From Chitinophagaceae bacterium (GTDB taxonomy: Bacteria; Bacteroidota; Bacteroidia; Chitinophagales; Chitinophagaceae), in NCBI GenBank assembly GCA_013140985.1, contig JABFRU010000023.1, forward strand, positions 62,001-126,000: a stretch of DNA of 64,000 bases, given 5' to 3'. Below, piece by piece: positions 36,075 through 45,866 of this stretch. The notes under the pieces are model-generated. The model saw nothing but the letters and a program-made list of their open reading frames with translations, had not been told where the DNA came from and ran no database searches. Position 1 is the first letter of the stretch. Every line of letters starts with the position of its first letter. The position numbers and the translations under genes are program-made.

Positions 36075-36515
36075 TTACTTCGCTTCAAAAGTTTTAGATC
36101 CTTTTCCATTGTCAGGTTTACTAAATACTCTTGTTGCTTCTCCGTTCTTCAGCGGGCAATAATAATCCAGTGCGTCCTGTGCCTCTGTATAGGTCAGCCA
36201 GTAATCGGTAACTGTCCCGGTAAATGTGAACCCTGCGGAACGGTTATAAAAATCCCGGGTACCGGTATAACTCAGGTCGCCATAGATAATACTTCTCTCA
36301 GAAGGTTTGTAATTACCATAGGCCCGCATAATGGTGTAGCCATCGTATGTTTCTACAACATAATAACTACAGTAAGCATCGCTATAGACTACTTCGCCTC
36401 TTTCTTTGGAGAGCCAGTAGTTTTCGTTGGGTCCTCCGTAATAAACATCTCCTTTGGTACAACTGACCAAAAATATTGTTACGGTCAACATTGATAGAGT
36501 AAAGATCTTTTTCAT
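36075..36515 (-). CDS. Hypothetical lipoprotein
   Basis: The start at 36515 gives lipoprotein signal MKKIFTLSMLTVTIFLVSC with Cys at residue 19; the longer frame to 36542 would put nine polar residues in front. The 146-residue product is rich in Tyr and Asp (YYGGPNENYWL, YVVETYDGYTIMRAYGNY, TYTEAQDALDYYCP), probably a beta-sandwich. No family recognised. It converges with the NAD(P)-binding gene, 10 bases apart, and diverges from the lactonase gene. Confidence 0.72.
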   Translation of the reverse strand: MKKIFTLSMLTVTIFLVSCTKGDVYYGGPNENYWLSKERGEVVYSDAYCSYYVVETYDGYTIMRAYGNYKPSERSIIYGDLSYTGTRDFYNRSAGFTFTGTVTDYWLTYTEAQDALDYYCPLKNGEATRVFSKPDNGKGSKTFEAK

Positions 36516-36625
36516 GTTATTAATTTTTATGGTTCGGGTCAAATAATGAGAAGATTATGCCAGCCGTAGTTTGCACTTTGTTAAAATCCTTTGAAATAAG
36601 GATATTCGTTCTCTAAATCCAACAA

Positions 36626-37747
36626 GTGAAACTGATCATAACTCTTCTTTGCTCATTATCATTTCTTTCTTCGAAGGCGCAGGAATATTATTTGCTGGTG
36701 GGCACATATGATTCTCCGAAAAGCGAAGGCATTTATGTTTATAAATTTAACAGTAGTGATGGATCAACAACGGAGATAAGTCATGTTAAAATTTCCAATC
36801 CATCATTCCTGGCTGTTTCTCCCGATGAAAAATATGTGTACGCAGTGGGAGAAATGGCTGATAGCATGGGCAAAGCCGGCAAGGTCAGTTCTTTTTCTTT
36901 TGATAAAAAAACAGGAACACTTTCTTTGCTGAGCCAGCAATCATCCGAAGGAAATAATCCCTGCTATGTTACTGTGGACAAAACAGGTAACTGGGTTTTT
37001 GCCGGCAATTACAGCAGCGGGAATTTTTCAATTCTTCCTTCAAAGAATGGAGTACTGGGCAAAGCGAAACAAACAATTCAGCATACAGGCTCCGGGCCTG
37101 ACACCGCAAGACAAAAGTCGCCACATGTGCATGGAATTTTTTTAAAGCCGGATAATAGCGGCATTTATGTTACTGATCTTGGCATTGATAAAATAATGCG
37201 TTACCAGTTTGACAGCAAAACAGGAAAGCTATCGGCTGATAAATTCCCTTCCTCTGCTACGTCGCCGGGCAATGGTCCGAGACATTTGGATATCCACCCC
37301 AATAAAAAATATTTATACCTGCTTAATGAAATGAGCGGATCCATTGATGTATTACAACCCTGGCCTAATGGAGATATTGCAGCTATACAAACTATTTCTG
37401 CATTGCCGCTTTACTATAAAGGCCCGGCCGGTAGTGCTGATATACATGTTTCTCCCGATGGAAAATTTTTATACGCAAGTAACAGGGGTTTGTCAAATAC
37501 GATCGCCATTTTTTCAATTGACCAGGCCAATGGGCATTTAACATTAATAGGCCATGTGCCAAGCGCCGGGGAAAGGCCCCGCAATTTCAACTTCGATCCT
37601 TCAGGAAAATTTTTATTGGTAGCTAACCAGGCCAGCGATGAGATCACCATTTTTATACGGGATACCGAAACAGGGGTCCTTTATTATACCATTAAAAGAG
37701 TTTTAGTGGGCAAACCTGTTTGTATTAAATGGATCAGCATGAATTAG
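36626..37747 (+). CDS. Secreted lactonase of the 6-phosphogluconolactonase (YbhE) beta-propeller family
   Basis: A 373-residue seven-bladed propeller protein, started at GTG (36626) because this gives the signal peptide MKLIITLLCSLSFLSSKAQ. The family opening YYLLVGTYDSPKSEGIYVYK, blade repeats ending in Y-A-V/L, the conserved HVHGIFLKPDNSGIYVTDLG, GNGPRHLDIHPNKKYLYLLN and GERPRNFNFDPSGKFLLVAN are present. Cytoplasmic members hydrolyse 6-phosphogluconolactone; an exported one probably acts on another lactone. The assignment to a family is firm, the substrate is not. Confidence 0.88.
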   Translation: MKLIITLLCSLSFLSSKAQEYYLLVGTYDSPKSEGIYVYKFNSSDGSTTEISHVKISNPSFLAVSPDEKYVYAVGEMADSMGKAGKVSSFSFDKKTGTLSLLSQQSSEGNNPCYVTVDKTGNWVFAGNYSSGNFSILPSKNGVLGKAKQTIQHTGSGPDTARQKSPHVHGIFLKPDNSGIYVTDLGIDKIMRYQFDSKTGKLSADKFPSSATSPGNGPRHLDIHPNKKYLYLLNEMSGSIDVLQPWPNGDIAAIQTISALPLYYKGPAGSADIHVSPDGKFLYASNRGLSNTIAIFSIDQANGHLTLIGHVPSAGERPRNFNFDPSGKFLLVANQASDEITIFIRDTETGVLYYTIKRVLVGKPVCIKWISMN

Positions 37748-37818
37748 TTTTCTTCTTCCTTCCTGGCGGAAAATAATAAGACCGCAAAAACGTTACTGTA
37801 ACAAACTCCTGGATGGGT

Positions 37819-38874
37819 ATGAAAAAAGTCTTATTTCTTGTTTTACTGTTCGTCATCTCCTGCTTTTATACTCATGGACAGTCGATCACAGGTGTATGGA
37901 GAGGAAAAATAAGCCGGCAGAAAGTAGAGCTGAAGATCATTCAGAATGGTGATAGCCTGACCGGAACATCTTATTACTACGAGTCCGCTAACAATTACCG
38001 TCGCTATAGTATCAAAGGATATTTTGACAAACATACAAATAGTGCAGTATGGTGGGATGATCGCCTGATAGAAGAAAGATCAGGCCGCATGAGTATCGCA
38101 TCTCCCGGTAAAATACCGATGCTTTCTACAGCCGACTTCAATTGTCCGGGTGGTGGAAAGATGATGTTAGATGGAAAGGCAGAAAAAAAGGAAGACAGGG
38201 GAAAGCCTGCAGGCGATGTGGACCTTGATAAAACAACCAGTTCCGGTTTTGAAGATGAATGGGATTTTGTGATCGACAATTATACCGTTGGCGCCAACGA
38301 TCCTGAAATTATCGACAGTATCGATCTTCTTACGAAAACACTGCCCGTCGCAACGCCTGTCTCAAATCCCATTGCTGTAACGGATCCGAAAACTGTTCCT
38401 GTTGTTGAAAAAGAAAAAAAAATACAACCAGCTGAAAAGCCCGTGCAACAGGCAGCAAAAACAAAAGAGTTGCCTGTGGCAACAATGACAGATCCTGTAA
38501 AAGCTCCGACAATAGAAGAAAAATTTTTCAGCCGTGAAAAGATACTTATCAGGGAAATCCCTGTTACTGGCGATTCAATTGAGATCCGCTTTTATGATAA
38601 TGCTGAAATTGACGGCGATTCGATCTCGCTTTTCCTGAATAATGATCTGCTGTTCCGGCATATTCGTCTAACCGGCAACGCTTATACAATAAAATTGGCT
38701 GTGAATACATTGAAAGAAACGAATGAGCTCACTATGGTAGCAGAGAACCTGGGTGCTATTCCGCCCAACACTTCTTATATGATAACGATCGTCAATGGTC
38801 AGCGCTTTGAAGCTTTCTTATCCAGTACGGAAGGAAGTAGTGCAATGATACGGCTTACAAAAAAGCAGGACTAG
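37819..38874 (+). CDS. Hypothetical secreted two-domain protein
   Basis: A 351-residue exported protein (MKKVLFLVLLFVISCFYTHG signal; an in-frame ATG six bases earlier is less likely). The N-terminal domain (about 20-110), SITGVWRGKISRQKVELKII and following strands, looks lipocalin-like. A low-complexity linker rich in Pro, Val, Lys and Thr (about 165-235) leads to a C-terminal beta domain (about 240-350: EIRFYDNAEIDGDSISLFLN, LRETNEL-type strand, AENLGAIPPNTSYMITI). I have the impression of a C-terminal domain recurring in Chitinophagaceae secreted proteins, but have no function for it. Confidence 0.7.
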   Translation: MKKVLFLVLLFVISCFYTHGQSITGVWRGKISRQKVELKIIQNGDSLTGTSYYYESANNYRRYSIKGYFDKHTNSAVWWDDRLIEERSGRMSIASPGKIPMLSTADFNCPGGGKMMLDGKAEKKEDRGKPAGDVDLDKTTSSGFEDEWDFVIDNYTVGANDPEIIDSIDLLTKTLPVATPVSNPIAVTDPKTVPVVEKEKKIQPAEKPVQQAAKTKELPVATMTDPVKAPTIEEKFFSREKILIREIPVTGDSIEIRFYDNAEIDGDSISLFLNNDLLFRHIRLTGNAYTIKLAVNTLKETNELTMVAENLGAIPPNTSYMITIVNGQRFEAFLSSTEGSSAMIRLTKKQD

Positions 38875-38917
38875 TCGTACTGATTGTTTAGGTGAATTAA
38901 TTTGTTCCGGCAAAGTA

Positions 38918-39952
38918 TTACCGGCCGTTACGTTTTAGTCTTGCTGCTTTTGATTTATTGAAAACATTTCTTCCTTTATCAATACCGCTACGGAGTTTTT
39001 TTTGTTCTTCAGCAGGCAGGTGAATGAAGCTTTGACATTCTGTACCGCAGGTTCCCTCATACTTTATCTTGCAGGCATCACATTGTATGAATAAAAGATG
39101 ACAGGCATCATTCACACAATTCACATGAGTATCGGCAGGCTTGCCGCATTGATGGCATTGAGAAATGATCTCATCAGTAACTCTTTCGCCCAATCGCTGA
39201 TCGAAAACAAAATTCTTCCCATGAAATTTTATATCCAATCTTTTTTCTTTGGCCTGGTTCACATAGTGGATGATACCCCCTTCCAGGTGAAAAACATTTT
39301 TAAATCCCCTGTGCAGCATATAGGCTGAGGCTTTTTCGCAACGGATGCCACCCGTGCAATACATGATGATGTTCTTGTCTTTGTTTTCCTTCATCATGTC
39401 TGCTGCCATCGGTAACTGCTCCCGGAAAGTATCACTGGGCACTTCGATCGCTTTTTCAAAATGCCCTACTTCATATTCATAATGATTCCGCATATCAATG
39501 ATGATCGTATCCGGGTCATTGGTCAGCTGATTGAATTGTTCTGCATTGACATATTTGCCTCTATTGGCCATATCAAATGCGGGGTCGCTAATGCCATCTG
39601 CAACGATCTTATTCCGCACTTTTATATCCAGTACATAAAAACTTTTGCCGTCATCATCTACAGCAACATTCAACCGAATCCCATGCAGTGGTTCATAAGA
39701 ATAAAGGTATGATCTCAATGATTCAAGATTTGCAGAGGGCACACTTATTTGGGCATTAATGCCTTCATGCGCCAAATAAATTCTACCCAGCACATCCATC
39801 TCTTTCAGTTTTATATAAAGCTCATTTCGAAACGCCAACGGTTCGTAAATTTTGAAATAACAATAAAACGAAATGGTGATTCTTGGTGTAGGATCGTTCT
39901 GAATACGTTCTTTCAACTCCCGCCGGGAAATACGGTTATGCAATTGCGCCAT
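38918..39952 (-). CDS. trhO: tRNA uridine-34 hydroxylase TrhO (YceA, rhodanese-like)
   Basis: A 344-residue cytoplasmic protein that uses O2 to form 5-hydroxyuridine at the wobble base of tRNAs. An N-terminal acylphosphatase-like domain ([16 protein letters not shown]) precedes the rhodanese domain (about 130-230) with active-site Cys199 in [15 protein letters not shown]-terminal Cys-rich segment ([30 protein letters not shown]) probably binds zinc, as in longer members of the family. A promoter-like TAGCTTTG box lies 68 bases upstream. Confidence 0.93.
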   Translation of the reverse strand: MAQLHNRISRRELKERIQNDPTPRITISFYCYFKIYEPLAFRNELYIKLKEMDVLGRIYLAHEGINAQISVPSANLESLRSYLYSYEPLHGIRLNVAVDDDGKSFYVLDIKVRNKIVADGISDPAFDMANRGKYVNAEQFNQLTNDPDTIIIDMRNHYEYEVGHFEKAIEVPSDTFREQLPMAADMMKENKDKNIIMYCTGGIRCEKASAYMLHRGFKNVFHLEGGIIHYVNQAKEKRLDIKFHGKNFVFDQRLGERVTDEIISQCHQCGKPADTHVNCVNDACHLLFIQCDACKIKYEGTCGTECQSFIHLPAEEQKKLRSGIDKGRNVFNKSKAARLKRNGR

Positions 39953-40020
39953 GATGTTTGAATTTTTATCCTGTGCTTGCAGAATCCCAATAGCAGGTTG
40001 GGTAAAATTCTAAAGCGTGG

Positions 40021-40052
40021 CAAAGCTAACAAATGTCGAACAGATGAACAAG
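40021..40052 (-). promoter_or_regulatory. Candidate trhO promoter
   Basis: On the minus strand CTTG, 20 bases, then a perfect TAGCTTTG followed by C. The -7 box is at 40021-40028, 68 bases before the trhO start. Confidence 0.45.
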
Positions 40053-40204
40053 GAACAGATGAATGATGAAGTCGAAAGTCATTTATAATTCGCTACTTCT
40101 CATTTACCTTATTAAGCCCTAAAATATAAAAAGAAAATTCTGAATAGCAGGGTCTGTAACTTCGAAATTAGATATGCTTTATTCATCTGTTCAGCATTCA
40201 TCAT
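40033..40204. repeat. Inverted word repeat between DUF5686 gene and trhO
   Basis: GAACAGATGAACAAGGAACA at 40039-40058 plus GATGAATGATGAA face the complementary words TTCATCTGTTCAGCATTCAT at 40182-40201. In gene direction the first arm contains the stop codon of the DUF5686 gene. About 110 bases separate the arms. Confidence 0.6.
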
Positions 40205-42678
40205 GGCCAATCATCCCTCCTGGCTCTTGACAAACCGAAACCGATACGAATGCCATTGTTCCATTTTTTGCCATTAAGATAAGATTGCACAAAATCGACA
40301 CGAAAACGTTTGAAGATATTATCAATACCAGCAAACCATTCATAATAATATTTATTATTGTTGATATAAAATGCATTGGCCCCGGTAACGAGGTAAACGT
40401 TGAGTCTTCGGATGCCAGGAATTTTATTGGTCAAAAATCCTTTCAGGTTGTATTCAACATGTCCCTGCAAATAAAATTTGTCTTTATTGCTGAATTGATA
40501 GATCGGCAACAACTGGAAACTGTTCATATATTCCGTAGCCATCGTTGAAATGTTACCATTGAAATGTTTGTAATCCGGCACCTGTAAATTACTGCCGGTA
40601 TCAATAAATCCACCTGCCATCAGGCGATACCTAAAGTTTCCTGCCAATTTGAAATTGATATTATCCGAAACCCCCACATTCCATTTACTAAAATTGGCAT
40701 CGCTCCCAAAAACATTTTTTATCCCGATCGTATATCCTGCAGAGAAAACAGGGAGTTTAGAACCAACATTGATCTTTCTATCGGCCAGCTCTATATAACG
40801 GCTACCCGGCTGCCATGTCACTCCCAGCACAAGCATAAAAACCTGGTGACGTTTTATATTCTCATTCATTATCTCATAAGGATAATTAGGAGTGTATTGA
40901 CGATCATTCTTATCTCTCCATGTATAATTGGTCCGGTTATCAAGCGGCATCCTGTCCTGGTATTGAAACCCTGTGACCAACGAAAAGCCATCTCCTATTC
41001 CACGGCGGTAACTGCCCCGCAGATACCAGGCTTCGTAAGTCTTTAAACGATTATCTTCCTCTAACAAACTTGAAGTTGTATTGGATCTTTCGCTGATCGG
41101 GCTGTTGGCATTGAATTGAAAAACTCTTTTACCACCCGATAACATGACAGATGAAAAATATTTTTTCCCGAATGTATAGCTCGCCGTAAGATGGCTATTG
41201 AAATGGTTGTTGGCAAATCCATAACGAATGACCGGAGATATTTGTATCCTTCTCCGGCTGATCGCACCGCTGTCCAATCTTTTTGACCAATGAAAGCCAG
41301 TGCTGACCACTAAACCTTCGGCAGGATTAAAATTGACGTTCTCCATTACAGGAAGGATACTGACAAAAGTTCTTTTTTTAGAATTACTGAATCCCTGGCC
41401 GAGCAATAACAGGTTTTGTAAAGTTATCTTGTTTCTTTTTTTATCCAGTGAATCAAGATAACGGGGATCTTTTCTCACTTCCAGCAAACTGTCTTTTACC
41501 CGGTAATCATTCACTTCATCTTCCATCAATGCAATGGGCCGGTTCTTTTCCCAATATTCATCCGTTCTTTTATTGGAGCTGTCAGTGTATTTGAGAATAA
41601 CATTATTGAATGTTTTCCTGGTGAATCCAGGATCTATATCAGCGTCGGTATAAACATTCACAAAATTGCCATAAGAATCAAACCCTAATATTTTGATAGC
41701 GGCATACATTACCTGGCTGCTGAAGAACCATGTGTCTTTATCAATTGGCCGGTAGAGCTGTTCTATTCTCAACGTATCAAGCAGCTCCATTTGCGATTCC
41801 TTCAACAATTGCAACTTGACTGAATGAATACGCCAATCTCCTTCAATGATGTCAATATAACCACTGAATAGCGGCTCGTATTTCCTTTTTGGAATTACCT
41901 TAATATGATTCACCAAATTACTGTCTTCAAAATAAGTTCCTTCCAATTTATACTTATAATAATTCAATGCATTCTCACTGATGGGTGAAATAAATCCTCT
42001 TGGATTCAGGCCACTACCTATTTGTATAGTATTATTATAAAAGGAATAAAACTGCGGAGCGCTTAATCCAAAACCATTATCACTGCCGCTTACCTTAGAT
42101 GAAACGACCTCTATTTTTACCTTATTGGGTCTGCTTACCTTGTACTTCGATATGGTTTCGGATAAATAAAGGATCTTTTTTTTGCTGGTATCCCCATCTT
42201 CAAAATCAACTTTCTGTCCCAGTATCTTTTTAGGATAATCTCTTAACCTTACTTGTCCCTTTGTATAGACCATACATTCAAACTCCCCTGGCTGGTTCTT
42301 ATAAAACTCTCTTTTCTTAATGGCATTGCGGATAACCTCATAGGCCGGATCTTCCTTATTACTTACGATCACTTCACTCATCAGCATTTCCTGCACTTTC
42401 AATACAAAATTTATTTCATGATCATCATTGGTTACAGTAATTGATGCTTCCTGTTTGCCAAAACCAACATGCTGGCAAACCAGTGTATATTTTCCCGGCT
42501 CCAGCTTCAAAGAATATTTTCCTTCACTGTTGGCATTTACACCTTTGGTGCTGCCTTTTACAAAAATGGAAGAATTGGAAAGCGGTTTGCCTGTTGTATC
42601 CGTTACAACTCCTTTTATTTTTTGGGAATAAGAAAGTAAAGAACAAAATAAAAAAAGAATGAGGAGGTGTGGTTTCAT
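40201..42678 (-). CDS. DUF5686 outer-membrane protein with carboxypeptidase-regulatory-like domain
   Basis: Started at 42678 (MKPHLLILFLFCSLLSYSQ signal peptide); the frame to 42726 adds 16 residues of no signal character. An 825-residue exported protein: regulatory-like beta-sandwich about 20-105 (VVTDTTGKPLSNSSIFVKGS, GVNANSEGKYSLKLEPGKY), then a long DUF5686 region (AYEVIRNAIKKREFYKNQPG, EFECMVYTKGQVRL) and a C-terminal barrel rich in aromatic strands (GNFRYRLMAGGFID, YYYEWFAGIDNIFKRFRVDF). Common in Bacteroidota; role unknown, possibly cell-envelope assembly or transport. Confidence 0.88.
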   Translation of the reverse strand: MKPHLLILFLFCSLLSYSQKIKGVVTDTTGKPLSNSSIFVKGSTKGVNANSEGKYSLKLEPGKYTLVCQHVGFGKQEASITVTNDDHEINFVLKVQEMLMSEVIVSNKEDPAYEVIRNAIKKREFYKNQPGEFECMVYTKGQVRLRDYPKKILGQKVDFEDGDTSKKKILYLSETISKYKVSRPNKVKIEVVSSKVSGSDNGFGLSAPQFYSFYNNTIQIGSGLNPRGFISPISENALNYYKYKLEGTYFEDSNLVNHIKVIPKRKYEPLFSGYIDIIEGDWRIHSVKLQLLKESQMELLDTLRIEQLYRPIDKDTWFFSSQVMYAAIKILGFDSYGNFVNVYTDADIDPGFTRKTFNNVILKYTDSSNKRTDEYWEKNRPIALMEDEVNDYRVKDSLLEVRKDPRYLDSLDKKRNKITLQNLLLLGQGFSNSKKRTFVSILPVMENVNFNPAEGLVVSTGFHWSKRLDSGAISRRRIQISPVIRYGFANNHFNSHLTASYTFGKKYFSSVMLSGGKRVFQFNANSPISERSNTTSSLLEEDNRLKTYEAWYLRGSYRRGIGDGFSLVTGFQYQDRMPLDNRTNYTWRDKNDRQYTPNYPYEIMNENIKRHQVFMLVLGVTWQPGSRYIELADRKINVGSKLPVFSAGYTIGIKNVFGSDANFSKWNVGVSDNINFKLAGNFRYRLMAGGFIDTGSNLQVPDYKHFNGNISTMATEYMNSFQLLPIYQFSNKDKFYLQGHVEYNLKGFLTNKIPGIRRLNVYLVTGANAFYINNNKYYYEWFAGIDNIFKRFRVDFVQSYLNGKKWNNGIRIGFGLSRARRDDWP

Positions 42679-42766
42679 AAGTGAGCGGTAAGACAATATA
42701 ACGAGGCCGGCCGGAACAGGTAACAATTATTCCATTTGTTCAGAAACTTTTAACATCAATACCGGA

Positions 42767-42869
42767 GTTTAAAGGTTTAAAAGTTCAAGGTTGGGTCTCA
42801 ACTATCCCGAATACCCATTGCAAAACACGAAACATTAAACCTTTGAACTTCTTAAACTTTTCAAACTTC
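42767..42869. repeat. Inverted word repeat between two minus-strand genes
   Basis: GTTTAAAGGTTTAAAAGTTC (42767-42786) faces AACCTTTGAACTTCTTAAAC-type words at about 42833-42869. In gene direction the first arm overlaps the last codons and stop codon of the small membrane-protein gene (42861-42863). The words resemble those between DUF3667 and ppk1. Confidence 0.65.
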
Positions 42870-43241
42870 TTTTTTTGATGCCCGGAGATAACTGCCACTC
42901 ATCGCAGCAAAGCCAGCGACCAATCCTCCTACCAATCCAGTAACGAGTATCAGTAGTATTGAATTGCCCCCAAGTGGAAGAATCCCTGCAATTTTTTTGG
43001 AGAGAACCCCGTTATTCTTCATATCTATCCACCATGCAAGAGCAACCCATAAAATAAATAAACCAAGAAACCCTGAAAGAAATGCTTTCCATCCTTTCTG
43101 GTGTACCAGTACTGCTACCAGCAATGAAGTAATAGCTATACCCCACCACGGTAAAAATAATCCGCTGATAAAACCGAGTAATGCTGTTAGCACTGTTGCT
43201 ACGAGGAATTTCATGCTGCTGGTAAGTTGATTATTGCCCAT
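42861..43241 (-). CDS. Small four-helix membrane protein
   Basis: A 126-residue inner-membrane protein with hydrophobic segments at about 12-30, 32-48, 52-70 and 92-115. Basic residues (HQKGWKAF, MKNNGVLSKKIAG) lie in the loops. No family recognised. It begins three bases after the stop codon of the penicillin-acylase-family gene upstream, so the two are co-transcribed. The last codons (KKEV) fall within an inverted word repeat. Confidence 0.72.
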   Translation of the reverse strand: MGNNQLTSSMKFLVATVLTALLGFISGLFLPWWGIAITSLLVAVLVHQKGWKAFLSGFLGLFILWVALAWWIDMKNNGVLSKKIAGILPLGGNSILLILVTGLVGGLVAGFAAMSGSYLRASKKEV

Positions 43242-43244
43242 TGT

Positions 43245-45713
43245 CTATTTCTTATTGAATTTCATCGTCCATTTGATATCCTTACTTGCCCTGTCTGCAT
43301 CATGCATAAACCAAAGCTTATAATATTTTCCTTCCACCCAATTATCCACCATATTATCATAATACTTGCTGCCGGGATTACCGCTTTGCCCTCCGGGATA
43401 AACACCATAGGCTTCCGTTTCATTTGTTAACTGAACCACCATTCTCCAACTGGGGCCATGGCTTCCCTTTATTGCATTAACAATATCGCCGCTGCCTCCC
43501 ACATGCAATTTTGTTCGGGCAAAAGGCAAGAGAACTTTCTTTGCTGATTTATCTGTGATGTGATAAATGCCTGCTTTATTTTTTTTATACCATTCAAGTG
43601 AAAATTTTTCAGGATCTTTTTTCATTAATGAATCAGTTACCGCAACAAAGCCTTTAAAAGTATATGTAACTACACGACTCAATTTCTTTTTCAGGTCTTT
43701 GATGCGGCTATTTACAAATTCTAAGGTGCTGTCTTTTTTAAGCAATTCCATTACTGTTTGTTCATCAGGTTCTTTGAAACGGTCTTTTGCTTTAAGAATG
43801 TCTTCCATAAATAAGTTGATCCTGACGACCAGCCACCAACTATTATATAATGTCTGACCTTTTGAATCCGGTGAAGCCATCATGTCCCAGTTCTTTACTA
43901 TATCAAGATATTCTTTCTCTTTTGCGTTTAGTTTATCTTCTTCAATATTTTTTAATAAAATGGGCACTACATCTTCAGCAGTTGTATTGAAATAATTATT
44001 CTGCAGCTTCATCATATCATCCGGTGTAATGCCAGTCATTGATGATAATTTGTTATTGATCGTAATTCCTCTTGCCGTAATATAACTGCCGGGTATAAAA
44101 TAAGGATAGGTTGAATCAACCGGCCGCTGATTGGCGCTTTGTAAAAAACCTTGTTCCGGGTTTTTGCTGTGCGGATTCTCCATTTGCGGAATAAATCCCT
44201 GCCACATATAACTGCTGTCCTCTCCCGGCATCACATACAAACCCTGCCGGTTCCAGCGGGCAGGAAACTTTCCCTGTTGCCAGATAGCAATATCACCGGA
44301 TTTGGATGCAAATACAAAATTCTGACCCGGGCATTCAAATGATCTTATTGCATTTTCATAGTCATCATAATTCTTTGCCCGGTTCAGTTTATAAAATGTC
44401 ATGCCTTCATTACTGGGATCATGTGCTACCCAGCGAACAGCAAGATTTTTTTTAGAAGCTGAATCATCCGGAAAACTTTCATCATACATCACCGGGCCAA
44501 AAATGGTATAGGCAACTGTATCATGCAACGTTTTACCACCTTTTACTTTTATTGTCTCCGGTCGCAAGTCTGTCTTCGTCCATTGACCATTGAACCAATA
44601 CTCATTTTTTGATCTGTCCCTGAATTTTATTTCATAATAATCCTTTACATCCCGCTGTGCATTCGTAACACCCCATGCAATGCTATCATTAAAACCAATG
44701 ATCACAAACGGGCTTCCCGGGAGAGAAACCCCATACGCATTGGAGGTTGGTGTTTGCAATTGCATCTCGTACCAGATAGAAGGCAATGATAATTCAAGAT
44801 GCGGGTCATTACATAGTATTGGCGCTTTGCTTTGTGTTTTACTTCCTGCCACCACCCAGTTATTACTGCCATTGCTTCTCTCCGATTCAGACACCGGTCT
44901 TGTGGCAACGACAGACCTGTTTTGAAAATACAATGAATCAGCAGTAGCTGGTTGTACAGGAACGATACCGGGCGGATCGAACACAGTCCCCCTGGGGACG
45001 ATCGGCATTAATGAATCCGGCACCTGCGGATAGATCAGCTTCATATCTTCCTCGGTAAAAAATGCTTTGGCGTTTGTATTGGGCAGATCACTTTCTGTTT
45101 CTCCTGAAAGCATTTTCGCCATCATCTTTAATAACAAAGCAGTCCGGATATTACTCCATTTCTCCGGTTTAAAATTCATCAGCTTATACTCCACCGGAAT
45201 TTTTGCTTCAGTTAATGAGCTGATATAAGCATTCACCCCATTTGTATAGGCATCAAACATGGCTTTTGACTGCGGATCTTTTTCAATTTCTTTTACAGCA
45301 TTCTCCGCTGCGAAACGCATTCCAAGCCTTCTTTGTCTTTGATCAAAATCAATTGCTTTTTTCCCGGCGATCTCACTGGCCCTGCCTTCGGCTGCCTTTG
45401 TTTGCAGGTCCATCTGGAACAACCGGAATTTTGCATGTAAATAGCCTTGTATGAAATAAAGGTCTTCGTCATTCTCTGCAAATACATGCGGTACTAATCG
45501 TTCATCAAAATATACTTCGGCTTTGCCTTTCAGGTTGGCAAATTCCAGGTCAGCATCAAAACTTTGATTCTTGGGTTCTGCATTTTGCCAGAAGCCATGC
45601 TGGGGGCTAATGAATTTTCCCAATGGCATAGGCAATGGCCCAATGGGACGATTAAAAACAAAAACCAAACCTGCCGTAACTACAGCCGAAATAGCAAAGG
45701 GGACTATACGCAT
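43245..45713 (-). CDS. Penicillin acylase (Ntn-hydrolase) family protein
   Basis: The start at 45713 (MRIVPFAISAVVTAGLVFVF, a membrane anchor or signal) is preferred; a TATCTTTC box lies 17 bases upstream, and the longer frame to 45839 would cross it. The 822-residue precursor has an alpha-subunit part opening with VYFDERLVPHVFAENDEDLY, and the autocleavage site before the nucleophile Ser in RSNGSNNWVVAG, then CNDPHLELSLPSIWYEMQLQ and GFNDSIAWGVTNAQRDVKDY. Family enzymes hydrolyse amides such as beta-lactams or acyl-homoserine lactones in the periplasm; the substrate cannot be read from sequence. Confidence 0.92.
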   Translation of the reverse strand: MRIVPFAISAVVTAGLVFVFNRPIGPLPMPLGKFISPQHGFWQNAEPKNQSFDADLEFANLKGKAEVYFDERLVPHVFAENDEDLYFIQGYLHAKFRLFQMDLQTKAAEGRASEIAGKKAIDFDQRQRRLGMRFAAENAVKEIEKDPQSKAMFDAYTNGVNAYISSLTEAKIPVEYKLMNFKPEKWSNIRTALLLKMMAKMLSGETESDLPNTNAKAFFTEEDMKLIYPQVPDSLMPIVPRGTVFDPPGIVPVQPATADSLYFQNRSVVATRPVSESERSNGSNNWVVAGSKTQSKAPILCNDPHLELSLPSIWYEMQLQTPTSNAYGVSLPGSPFVIIGFNDSIAWGVTNAQRDVKDYYEIKFRDRSKNEYWFNGQWTKTDLRPETIKVKGGKTLHDTVAYTIFGPVMYDESFPDDSASKKNLAVRWVAHDPSNEGMTFYKLNRAKNYDDYENAIRSFECPGQNFVFASKSGDIAIWQQGKFPARWNRQGLYVMPGEDSSYMWQGFIPQMENPHSKNPEQGFLQSANQRPVDSTYPYFIPGSYITARGITINNKLSSMTGITPDDMMKLQNNYFNTTAEDVVPILLKNIEEDKLNAKEKEYLDIVKNWDMMASPDSKGQTLYNSWWLVVRINLFMEDILKAKDRFKEPDEQTVMELLKKDSTLEFVNSRIKDLKKKLSRVVTYTFKGFVAVTDSLMKKDPEKFSLEWYKKNKAGIYHITDKSAKKVLLPFARTKLHVGGSGDIVNAIKGSHGPSWRMVVQLTNETEAYGVYPGGQSGNPGSKYYDNMVDNWVEGKYYKLWFMHDADRASKDIKWTMKFNKK

Positions 45714-45866
45714 AAACGATGAATGTTGGCGAAAGATAAAAAAGAAGCTGCAAACCGTAAGGAAGAAGTTTTCAGCCAATACCAACATCTTGGTATATGC
45801 GGCTGACAAAAACATCTTACCTTTTGATACATAATTCATCCACCTCTTCCTTCAAATTATTGTCAT

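Noticed and set aside
45714-45839. Longer penicillin-acylase start at 45839
   Set aside because: The extension does not improve the signal peptide and crosses a promoter-like box; the start at 45713 gives a proper anchor.
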